From assembly GCF_019697375.1 (NCBI RefSeq), contig NZ_JAHCDI010000004.1, positions 1,165,324 through 1,229,323 of the forward strand: a stretch of DNA of 64,000 nucleotides, read 5' to 3'. Made by a program: the position numbers and the translations under genes. Shown one piece after another: positions 16,657 to 23,700 of this stretch. Every line of letters begins with the position of its first letter. Within the stretch, counting starts at the first letter, position 1. The stretch comes from Micromonospora tarapacensis. GTDB lineage: Bacteria; Actinomycetota; Actinomycetes; Mycobacteriales; Micromonosporaceae. The notes under the pieces are model-generated. The model had not been told where the DNA came from. It searched no databases and worked only from the letters and a program-made list of their open reading frames with translations.

Positions 16657-17730
16657 CTAGTGACCGACGCTCACCTTCGGGTGGCGCTCGGCGAACTCCC
16701 AGACGATCTCGCTGGCGTCGGGGCCGGCGTGATCGGTGTAGCTGCCGTCGCCGGCCGGGCCCGGCCAGGCGTGCCCCATGTCCTGGACGAGGTACGACTC
16801 GACGATCGACGAGCCGTCCGGTGCCTTGATCGTCGAATGCGTGTACGCGTGTCGGTCGTTACCGGCTGGCACGGACACGGTCTCCTCGACCAGGTCGAGG
16901 CTGCCGTTGGGCAGTCCGTCGTCGACGAGATCACTCACTGCGGTCCAGTGTGCGACGAGTCGGGTGGCGACCAGGGGTGGAACGACTGTGTCCTGTTCGC
17001 CCTGGATGACGAGCAGTGGCACCTGCCGGGCCCGATCGCCCATCTGCGCCCAGGCTTGACGTGCCGTGTAGAGCGGTGACGTCGAGTCCGGCTCGTCCGG
17101 GTCGACCTGGTTGAGTCCGTACTCACCACCTGCGACCGAGGTGACCGTGGCGAAGACGTCGGGGTAGGTCGCGCCGAGGATGACGGCGGTTCCCGCGCCC
17201 GAGGAGGCGCCGGCCACGTGCACCCGCGCGGGATCCGCGTCGTACTCCTGGACCACCTGGCGGGCGACACCGGCGAGCAGCGCGGGTTCGCCGGTGTGTC
17301 GGTGTTGCTCCCGGGGGTCGGCCGAGTTCCAGCAGTTGATCGGACTGCGGAAGATCCGTTGCGTCGGGTAGACGACGATGAAGCCTTCCCGGTCGGCCAG
17401 GCTGTTGAACTGCGTCGTGGACTTCATGGAGTTCCATCCGTAGCCGGTCATTCCGCAGCCGTGGATCGCCATGACGACCGGCAGCCGGGCCGTACCGTCG
17501 TACTGAGGCGGAAGGTGGACCTGGTAGCGCTGCGAGCCCACCTCGCTCTCGTACACGTGGTTGTGGTCGCCCTCCCGCATCTGCCATGGCAGGCCGAACT
17601 GGAACGCGGCGGTGCCGGCGGCGATGGCGACCAGGACGGCGACGAGTGCGCCGGAGACGATCCACCGCCATCGCCTGCGCGGGGCAGCGGAAGGCTCGGT
17701 CTCGACAGCGCGCGTGGCGTCGGAGGTCAT
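16657..17730 (-). CDS. PHB-depolymerase-family esterase, membrane-anchored or exported
   Basis: A 357-residue esterase. A membrane anchor or uncleaved signal spans about residues 25-46 (WIVSGALVAVLVAIAAGTAA). The catalytic domain has MAIHGCGMTGYGW (oxyanion loop), the lipase box G-A-S-S-G (about 172-176), an Asp candidate in VIQGEQDTVVPP and His in QDMGHAWPG. These match the PHB depolymerase/feruloyl esterase-like alpha/beta hydrolases that act on polyesters or aryl esters outside the cytoplasm. The ATG at 17730 overlaps the permease stop by 4 nt (ATGA), so it is translationally coupled to the ABC transporter. The pairing suggests handling of an exported ester compound, which is inference. 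Confidence 0.8.
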   Translation of the reverse strand: MTSDATRAVETEPSAAPRRRWRWIVSGALVAVLVAIAAGTAAFQFGLPWQMREGDHNHVYESEVGSQRYQVHLPPQYDGTARLPVVMAIHGCGMTGYGWNSMKSTTQFNSLADREGFIVVYPTQRIFRSPINCWNSADPREQHRHTGEPALLAGVARQVVQEYDADPARVHVAGASSGAGTAVILGATYPDVFATVTSVAGGEYGLNQVDPDEPDSTSPLYTARQAWAQMGDRARQVPLLVIQGEQDTVVPPLVATRLVAHWTAVSDLVDDGLPNGSLDLVEETVSVPAGNDRHAYTHSTIKAPDGSSIVESYLVQDMGHAWPGPAGDGSYTDHAGPDASEIVWEFAERHPKVSVGH

Positions 17731-18452
17731 CGGCGGGGTTCCCAACGGAAGAGCCGGGTGGCGAGCACGACGGCGATGACGACCCAGGCCAGCGTCGGTG
17801 CGAGCAGGGGCAGGGATTCGGTGACGGCGACGCCGCCGTTCCAGGCATTCATGGTCAGTTCGGTGGCGGAGCCGCCGGGCAGGAGCCGCTTGAGCAGGGT
17901 GAGGTCCTCGGTGCCGCTGACGCCCACCCAGCTGGTCACGCCGATCACGCCGAGGGTGACGGGCAGGGTGGTGACCTGGGCGTGTTCGGGCGAGTTGGTC
18001 AGTCCGGCGGTGGCCAGGGCCAGGCCGATCATCATGGCCAGGGTCGCGAGGGCCGCCACCGCCAGCAGGACCACGTTGGCCGGCCGGCCGGCGATCACGG
18101 CCAGGGCGGTCAGGATCGCGGTCACCTGCACCACGGCGAGGACCACGACGGGCAGCAGCAGGCCGGCGAGGATGCCGGCGTCGCAGGCGGCGGTGGATCG
18201 CAGCCGCTTGAGGAAGAGGTTCTGACGCCGGGAGGCCAGGGTGGTGACGGCGGTGGCGTAGAGCCCGAACGCGGCCACGGTGAACATCACGATCGCCGCG
18301 ATGTAGCCGAGACTGCCGATGGCGGCGAAGGTCTCGTGCTGGCGGACGAAGAGCACGCAGATGGCCACCGGGACGATGAAGCTGGTGATCAGCACCAGCC
18401 GGTTCCGGAAGATCTGGATCAGCTCACTTGCAGCGATGGGAAACACGGACAT
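17727..18452 (-). CDS. ABC-2 type transporter permease
   Basis: A 241-residue permease with six predicted membrane helices and the ABC-2 pattern: an N-terminal amphipathic start (ELIQIFRNRLVLITSF), a basic loop RRQNLFLKRLRST before helix 3, and paired C-terminal helices. It is shorter than many ABC-2 permeases but complete. The ATG at 18452 sits too close to gagagg; the GTG at 18446 has it 7 nt upstream and may be the true start. It partners the ATPase encoded 34 nt upstream and overlaps the esterase by 4 nt. Exported substrate unknown; drug or lipid export is typical. Confidence 0.85.
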   Translation of the reverse strand: MSVFPIAASELIQIFRNRLVLITSFIVPVAICVLFVRQHETFAAIGSLGYIAAIVMFTVAAFGLYATAVTTLASRRQNLFLKRLRSTAACDAGILAGLLLPVVVLAVVQVTAILTALAVIAGRPANVVLLAVAALATLAMMIGLALATAGLTNSPEHAQVTTLPVTLGVIGVTSWVGVSGTEDLTLLKRLLPGGSATELTMNAWNGGVAVTESLPLLAPTLAWVVIAVVLATRLFRWEPRR

Positions 18453-18486
18453 TCCTCTCGGGAACGGGTCGGCGGGCGGGCCGGGG

Positions 18487-19368
18487 TCAGCTGCTGATGG
18501 CGCGGAAGACGTCGTCGAGCCGGGTCGGCCCGGCCTGCAGGTCCTGCAACTCCACGGCGTTGTCACTGGCCCACCCCAGCAGGAGATGCAGGTCCTTCTG
18601 CAGGCCGAAGGTCTCGATCACGACCGTGCCGTGGGCGTCGACGACGGCCTGCAGCGGCAGCGTCGGCACCGGTGTGGGCAGGGAGAAGCGGATGACGGCC
18701 GGCAGGGTGCGGGTCAGTTCGGAGACGGTGCCCTCCCGGTGGAAGACGCCCTGGTGCATGAGCCCGATGCGGTCGGCGCGTTGCTGTGCCTCCTCCAGGT
18801 AGTGGGTGGTGAGCACGATGGTGGCGCCGTTCTCCCGCAGCCGGTCCACCGTCGCCCAGAGGGCGTCGCGGGACTGGATGTCCAGGCCGGTGGTCGGCTC
18901 GTCCATGAAGATCAGCTCCGGGGTTCCGTAGACGGCGGTGGCGAAGTCCAGCCGCCGTTTTTCCCCACCGGAGAGCTGGGACACCTTCCGACCGGCCCGG
19001 CCGGTGAGATCGACGAGGTCGAGCACCCGGTCGACGTCGTCGTCGCGCCGGGTGAGCCGGCCGATCAGACGGACCGACTCGCGCACCGTGAGGTCCGGGG
19101 AGAATCCACTCTCCTGGAGCATGACGCCCATCCGGGGACGGACGGCACGCCGGTCGTCCGGGCTGTGCCCGAAGACACGCACGGTGCCCGAGGTCGGGGT
19201 GCGGTGCCCCTCGATGGTCTCCAGGGTCGAGGTCTTGCCCGCCCCGTTCGTGCCGAGCAGCGCGTAGAGTTCCCCGCGCCGCACCTCGAAGGAGAGATCC
19301 TGCACGGCGTGGAAGTCACCGTAGGTGACGTTCAGCCGGTCGACTTCGATAACTGGTGTGGTGGACAT
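18487..19368 (-). CDS. ABC transporter ATP-binding protein
   Basis: A 293-residue ATPase of the DrrA/CcmA-like group. Walker A is GTNGAGKTS (about residues 40-48), the Q-loop MLQESGFSPDLTVRES, signature LSGGEKRR, Walker B LIFMDEPTTGLD and the switch His in TTHYLEEAQQ. The C-terminal 80 residues form the extension typical of drug-export ATPases. ATG 19368 is chosen because homology begins right after it (VIEVDRLNVTYG). It leads the three-gene operon with the permease and esterase. A strong 17-bp inverted repeat lies 34 nt upstream. Confidence 0.88.
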   Translation of the reverse strand: MSTTPVIEVDRLNVTYGDFHAVQDLSFEVRRGELYALLGTNGAGKTSTLETIEGHRTPTSGTVRVFGHSPDDRRAVRPRMGVMLQESGFSPDLTVRESVRLIGRLTRRDDDVDRVLDLVDLTGRAGRKVSQLSGGEKRRLDFATAVYGTPELIFMDEPTTGLDIQSRDALWATVDRLRENGATIVLTTHYLEEAQQRADRIGLMHQGVFHREGTVSELTRTLPAVIRFSLPTPVPTLPLQAVVDAHGTVVIETFGLQKDLHLLLGWASDNAVELQDLQAGPTRLDDVFRAISS

Positions 19369-19401
19369 GCACCCATGACAGCGCGGGCGCACCCGAACCG
19401 T

Positions 19402-19443
19402 CAGTGGCACCACGTCACGACCCCATGTGACGTGGTGTCACTG
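19402..19443. promoter_or_regulatory. 17-bp inverted-repeat operator upstream of ABC exporter operon
   Basis: cagtggcaccacgtcac (19402-19418) and gtgacgtggtgtcactg (19427-19443) form a 17-bp inverted repeat with one mismatch and an 8-nt spacer. The outer arm is too long for chance. It is 34 nt upstream of the ATPase start, the position of a repressor site. No regulator gene is adjacent, so the binding protein is unknown or lies elsewhere. Confidence 0.7.
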
Positions 19444-19489
19444 CTCGTGGCCGGTGGCTGCCGGGTTTCCCCGTTCCCCCGTTGGCCCG

Positions 19490-19879
19490 TCAGGCGACCG
19501 CGGCCGAGAGCAGGGCGGTGGCCTCGCGTTCGGTGGCCAGGGTGGCCTCGACCAGTTCGGCGGCCTGTTCGCACCAGTCGCGCAGGTCCGCCTCCGGGTC
19601 GGCCTGCGCGGCGTGGTCGGCCAGCGCCGACCAGCCCCGTCCGGACTCGCGGAACAGCTCGGCCGCCGCGGTGCGCTGGGCGGGGGCCGGACCGGTCACA
19701 CCCAGCGCGGCCTTGGTCGAGGTGCCGCGGCTCTGCCGGTACGCGAGTCCGAGCCGGTCGAGCACAGCGGGCGCCCAGGGCTGGGGGTGGTGCTGGGCGA
19801 CGATGGTGAGCAGCGGGTGCGGCACTGCCGCGTACTCGAACACGGCGTACATGAAACCGATGACACCGGCTGGGCGCAT
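19490..19879 (-). CDS. Uncharacterised protein next to a gene breakpoint
   Basis: A 129-residue reading from ATG 19879. It is largely helical and Ala-rich, with AVPHPLLTIVAQHHPQPW near the start and ESGRGWSALADHAAQADPEA later. No family recognised. Its 5' end abuts the point where an LtrA remnant on the other strand begins (about 19880), so it may itself be the 3' end of a larger gene cut by the same rearrangement. An open frame continues to 20038, but antisense to the LtrA fragment, so that part is not trusted. Confidence 0.4.
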   Translation of the reverse strand: MRPAGVIGFMYAVFEYAAVPHPLLTIVAQHHPQPWAPAVLDRLGLAYRQSRGTSTKAALGVTGPAPAQRTAAAELFRESGRGWSALADHAAQADPEADLRDWCEQAAELVEATLATEREATALLSAAVA

Positions 19880-20268
19880 CTTGCCGACCGTCACAAGCTG
19901 ATCTTTCTCATCGCACTCGGTGAGTCGATCCTGGTCATCGGCATGGTTTTCAGCGGCACGGACTACTCCGCGGAGCGGGCAGCCGCCTTCGGGGTCGCAT
20001 TCGCCACCAGCGCGCTGCTCTGGCGGATCTACTTCCACACGAGATCTTCGGCCGGGTCTCCCGATCCTGGATGATCGGCCTGGTGGCCCTGCTGCTGTTC
20101 ACGCCGGCGTTGACCAGCTGGGCGCCGATGGTCGGGTTGAGCGTGGTGGCCGCAGTGCTGGCCCTCGTCGCGCTACTCGACGCGCTGCGGAGCCGCACCC
20201 GGCCGCTGGAGGTTTTCGCCTCGCCGATCGGGCGGGAGGCATCCGCCGGTCGCGACCCGGAAGCGTGA
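19880..20268 (+). pseudogene. Remnant of an LtrA (low temperature requirement A) membrane protein
   Basis: The plus strand encodes LADRHKLIFLIALGESILVI and AFATSALLWRIYF in one frame (19880-20039), then FGRVSRSWMIGLVALLLFTP and a further membrane helix in another frame (about 20048-20268). Both are recognisable pieces of LtrA-family proteins, normally about 370-400 residues with many membrane helices. The N-terminal half is missing and roughly 100 or more residues are lost between the two pieces, so the gene is dead. The function of intact LtrA is poorly defined. Confidence 0.7.
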
Positions 20269-20341
20269 CCGGGCCTGGCCCCGTGCACGGCGACCAGTCT
20301 GCCGACCCGCACCGGCTGTCGTACCAGCGGGCGGATTCGGT

Positions 20342-20950
20342 CTAGCGGGCGGATTCGGTCGACCGGCGATCGGCGTTGATCTCAAGGAGCCCGTCGATCC
20401 CGCGGAGGAAGGTCTCGGACACCAACGCGGGGTCGAAAAGGCAGCCGGCTGCCATGGCGCCGTCGCGGAGCATGACGAAGTGGCGCGCGGCGGGTTCCGC
20501 CGTTTCCTCGTGGACCTGCGCCATCAGCATGGTCAGCGTGTCGAGGAACCATTGCCGGTGGGCGATGATCTCCTGGCGCACCGGATGGTCGGTGTCGGGG
20601 TACTCCGCCGCGGCGTTGAGGAAGGCGCATCCGCGGAATCCGGGGGACTGGATGCCCTCAGCGATGGAGCCGGCAATGGCCAGGAGGGGGGCGACCGGCG
20701 ACGGGTCGGCGGCGACGGCCGCGTCGACCGTGCCGCGATCCAGCTGATGGACTTCCCGCAGGTAGGCGAGTATGAGGTCGTCCTTGCTGGGGAAGTGCCG
20801 GTAAAAGGTGGCCCGGGTCACTTTCGCCTCGGCGATGATCCGGTCGACGCCGACCGAGTGGATGCCCTCCGCGTAGAAGATCCTGGTTGCCGTGGTGAGG
20901 AGCCGGAGTCGGGCCGCGGAGGGCCGGGTGTCGGATTCGGCACGCGTCAT
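20342..20950 (-). CDS. TetR/AcrR family regulator
   Basis: A 202-residue TetR regulator. The N-terminal helix-turn-helix is residues 15-62 (LLTTATRIFYAEGIHSVGVD, then AKVTRATFYRHFPSKDDLI). The C-terminal part (FRGCAFLNAAAEYPDTDHPV) matches the TetR_C group that controls NAD(P)H-dependent oxidoreductases and membrane proteins. ATG 20950 is chosen over an upstream reading. Two copies of agaacgttcggtct at 20970 and 21022 lie in the divergent promoter region with the membrane protein gene at 21100, so it very likely represses itself and that gene. Confidence 0.88.
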   Translation of the reverse strand: MTRAESDTRPSAARLRLLTTATRIFYAEGIHSVGVDRIIAEAKVTRATFYRHFPSKDDLILAYLREVHQLDRGTVDAAVAADPSPVAPLLAIAGSIAEGIQSPGFRGCAFLNAAAEYPDTDHPVRQEIIAHRQWFLDTLTMLMAQVHEETAEPAARHFVMLRDGAMAAGCLFDPALVSETFLRGIDGLLEINADRRSTESAR

Positions 20951-20969
20951 GCAACGAACCTTAGCAGAT

Positions 20970-21035
20970 AGAACGTTCGGTCTTGACAATCCGGGGCGGC
21001 GTCGGCACACTTTGCAAGGACAGAACGTTCGGTCT
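20970..21035. promoter_or_regulatory. Twin TetR operators flanking a promoter
   Basis: agaacgttcggtct occurs twice, at 20970-20983 and 21022-21035. It matches most of the palindrome agaccgaacgttcggtct bound by many TetR regulators of this type. A TTGACA at 20983-20988 with a possible -10 near 21006-21012 (cacactt) lies between the copies and would drive the membrane protein gene at 21100, placing one operator at the -35 and the other just after the start of transcription. Confidence 0.75.
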
Positions 21036-21099
21036 ACGGACGCTGCTCCCAGCTGCGGATCCCTGATCGGTTCCCTCGCCCACCACCGGAAGGATCACC

Positions 21100-21657
21100 A
21101 TGACCACCGTTGCCGCTCCCGGCATCTCGACGACTGCGGCCGCCCTGCGGCGGCTGTACTTCGCCCGCTTCGTCTTCGCCATCGTCTGGGCCGGCGTGAC
21201 GTTCACGATCGCCGCCGAGCTCAACCCGCTCGTCGTCGCACTGTTCGTGCTCTACCCGCTGATCGACGTGGCCGCCGCCATCATCGACGCCCGCTCGTCG
21301 CGCTCCCTGGGGTCATCCACCCTCCTGCAGGTGAACGTCGCGGTCAGCATGCTCGCCGCCGTGGGCCTGGCCGTCGCCGGCGCGTCCGGCATCCCGGCGG
21401 TCCTGCGCGTCTGGGGCGCCTGGGCGGTCGTGGCCGGTCTGGTTCAGCTGATCGTGGGCGTCACCCGCCGCCAGCTGGGTGGCCAGTGGCCGATGATCAT
21501 AAGCGGTGGCCTCTCCGTACTTGCCGGTGGGTCGTTCTTCGTGGCTGCCTCCGCGCAGAGCCCGATGCTGACCAACGCGATCGGCTACGCCATCCCCGGC
21601 GCCATCTTCTTCCTCATCGCAGCCATCCGACTCGGCCGTGCGGCCAAGGGGAACTGA
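21100..21657 (+). CDS. Small multi-pass membrane protein (DUF308-like)
   Basis: A 185-residue protein with six predicted membrane helices in three hairpins (about residues 20-60, 75-118, 130-175). The hairpin repeats and a mid-protein VAGLVQLIVGVTRRQLGGQW resemble HdeD/DUF308-type membrane proteins, a family with no agreed function. Ribosome site ggaagga lies 6 nt ahead of ATG 21100. It is controlled by the divergent TetR gene through the twin operators. A destroyed flavoprotein gene starts 1 nt after its stop, so the two once formed an operon. Confidence 0.7.
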   Translation: MTTVAAPGISTTAAALRRLYFARFVFAIVWAGVTFTIAAELNPLVVALFVLYPLIDVAAAIIDARSSRSLGSSTLLQVNVAVSMLAAVGLAVAGASGIPAVLRVWGAWAVVAGLVQLIVGVTRRQLGGQWPMIISGGLSVLAGGSFFVAASAQSPMLTNAIGYAIPGAIFFLIAAIRLGRAAKGN

Positions 21658-21658
21658 C

Positions 21659-21932
21659 ATGGAGAACACCGTCCACGACGTCGTCGTCATCGGCGCGGGG
21701 CCGGTCGGGGAGAACGTCGCCGATCGTCGGCTGCACCCTCGTCGGCCCGGACGTCGCGGAACTGATCCACGCCGCGACGGTCGCCATCGTCGGCGAGGTC
21801 CCGTTGGACCGTCTCTGGCACGCGATCCCCGCGTACCCGACCGTCAGCGAGGTGTGGCTGCGGCTGCGGCTGCTGGAGACATACGGCCGCCGACGGTCGA
21901 CCCAGCGCCCGTCCCGTGCGTCGCGAGCTTGA
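21659..21932 (+). pseudogene. FAD/NAD-dependent disulfide reductase with its middle deleted
   Basis: The 5' end encodes HDVVVIGAGPVGENVADR, the FAD-binding start of a pyridine nucleotide-disulfide oxidoreductase. In another frame, the next bases encode GCTLVGPDVAELIHAATVAI and PAYPTVSEVWLRL, the end of the dimerisation domain. About 350-400 residues in between are gone. The junction lies at about 21718-21728 in gccgatcgtcgg, where both ends share the motif cgatcgtcgg, so a short-homology deletion is likely. The intact enzyme would be about 460 residues. The start overlaps the preceding membrane protein gene region, showing the ancestral operon. Confidence 0.75.
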
Positions 21933-21948
21933 TCGGTAGCCTCAGCGA

Positions 21949-23700
21949 GTGCCCCCGCAACTCCCTCACCCCGAGCCCGGGGTGCCGGATGCGAGGAGCC
22001 CGATGCGGTACCTCTGGTGGCTGGTCCGCTGCCAGCCGTGGCGGGTGCTGCGCGGCAGCCTGATCGGTACCGCCTGGATGCTCGGGCTGTCGATCCGGCC
22101 GTACCTCGTCGCCCGCGCCATCGACGACGGGCTGCGGGACGCCGATCTCCGGGCGCTGTCGTGGTGGGTGGCCGCGATCGTCGCCGCGGGGATCGGCCTG
22201 GCGTACCTGGGCATCATGCGGCACCGCACGATGACCTTCGTCCGGGAGGATGCGTCGGCCCGGTCCGCTGCCGTCCTGCTGCGTCAACTGTCCCGAATCG
22301 GCGCCGTGCTGCCACGCAGGATCGCCGCCGGGGAGGTCGCCACCGTCGGCGGCGCCGACATCATGCACACGTCGGCGGTGCTGACGGTGACCGGGCCGGG
22401 CGTCGGAGCGGTCATCGCGTACGCGTTCGTCGCCGTCGTACTCTGGTCGGTCTCCCCGCTCCTGGCGCTGTTCGTGCTGCTGGGCGTGCCCGCGGTGGTG
22501 CTGGTCATCGGGCCGCTGCTGCGCCGCCTCGAACGGGCCGAGTCGGTCTACCGGCACCAGCAGGGCATCCTCACCACCCGCGCCGTGGACATCGTGGCCG
22601 GGCTACGCGTCCTCGCCGGGGTCGGTGGGCGGGGACTGTTCGCCCGCCGGTACGCGGCCGGCTCCCGGAAGCTGCTGGCCGAGGGGTACCGGGTCGGCGC
22701 CGTGAACAGCTGGATCGAGGCGCTGACCATCGTCATCCCGGGGCTGTTCCTGGCCGCCGTGGTGTGGCTGGCGGCGCGGATGGCCGCGGCCGGCGACATC
22801 ACGATCGGGCAGCTGGTCGCCGTCTACGGGTACGTGGCGGTCCTCGTCGTGCCGGTGTGGTTCCTGCTCGAAGGTGGCTACCAGGTGATCCGGGGCCGGG
22901 TCGCCGCCCGCCGGATCGTCGCGCTGCTCAACCTGACCCCCGACGACGCGGCCCCGCCGGCGCGGGTCGGTGGGACGGAGGCCCGGCCCGTGCCGGACCG
23001 CACCGCCGAACTGCACGATCCCGCAACCGGGCTGACCGTACCCACCGGGCGGCTGCTCGCCGTCGCCGCCGACGATCCGGCCGAGGCCGTCGAACTGGCC
23101 GACCGCCTCGGGCGGTTCGTGACCAGCGACGTGACCTGGGGCGGCGCACCGCTGACCGGGATCGCACTCGACGAGGTACGGGCTCGGATCCTCGTCGCCG
23201 ACCACGACTCCTACCTCTTCGCCGGGACACTGCGCGAGATCCTGCGGACCCGGGCCGGCATCGGCGACGCCGACCTGAGAGCGGCCCTGCGTACGGCGTC
23301 GGCGGAGGACGTCGTCGACGGCCACCCGGACGGGCTCGCCATGCCGATCGGCACGCGGGCCCGGACCCTCTCCGGCGGCCAGCGACAACGCGTACGCCTG
23401 GCCCGAGCCCTGCTCGCCGAGCCCGACGTGCTGATCCTCGTCGACCCGACATCGGCCGTGGACGCGCACACCGAGGAGCGCGTCGCCCAGCGCCTGCGAG
23501 CGGCGCGGGCCGGGCGAACCACGATCGTGCTGACCACGTCACCGCTGTTGCTCGGCCGCGCCGAGATGGTCGCGCACCTGCGCGACGGCCGGATCGTGGC
23601 GGTCGGCACCCATGTCGAGCTGCTCGGCCAGGACCCGAGCTATCGGGCCCTGGTGTCCCGGGACGGCGAGTCCGCCGACGCCGACGGGTCGCTGCGGTGA
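21949..23700 (+). CDS. ABC exporter half with degenerate ATPase site (ABC transporter subunit 1)
   Basis: A 583-residue fused permease-ATPase. Six membrane helices span about residues 25-310. The nucleotide-binding part has lost Walker A (the region reads GRLLAVAADDPAEAVE) and has an altered Walker B (ILVDPTSAVD, lacking the usual D-E pair), but keeps the signature LSGGQRQRVRLAR. It therefore can lend its signature motif but not hydrolyse ATP on its own. GTG 21949 is used because the PEPGVPDARSP lead-in is common in homologues; ATG 22003 with gaggag in front is a fair alternative. Its stop overlaps the partner gene start (GTGA), marking an obligate heterodimer. Confidence 0.85.
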   Translation: MPPQLPHPEPGVPDARSPMRYLWWLVRCQPWRVLRGSLIGTAWMLGLSIRPYLVARAIDDGLRDADLRALSWWVAAIVAAGIGLAYLGIMRHRTMTFVREDASARSAAVLLRQLSRIGAVLPRRIAAGEVATVGGADIMHTSAVLTVTGPGVGAVIAYAFVAVVLWSVSPLLALFVLLGVPAVVLVIGPLLRRLERAESVYRHQQGILTTRAVDIVAGLRVLAGVGGRGLFARRYAAGSRKLLAEGYRVGAVNSWIEALTIVIPGLFLAAVVWLAARMAAAGDITIGQLVAVYGYVAVLVVPVWFLLEGGYQVIRGRVAARRIVALLNLTPDDAAPPARVGGTEARPVPDRTAELHDPATGLTVPTGRLLAVAADDPAEAVELADRLGRFVTSDVTWGGAPLTGIALDEVRARILVADHDSYLFAGTLREILRTRAGIGDADLRAALRTASAEDVVDGHPDGLAMPIGTRARTLSGGQRQRVRLARALLAEPDVLILVDPTSAVDAHTEERVAQRLRAARAGRTTIVLTTSPLLLGRAEMVAHLRDGRIVAVGTHVELLGQDPSYRALVSRDGESADADGSLR

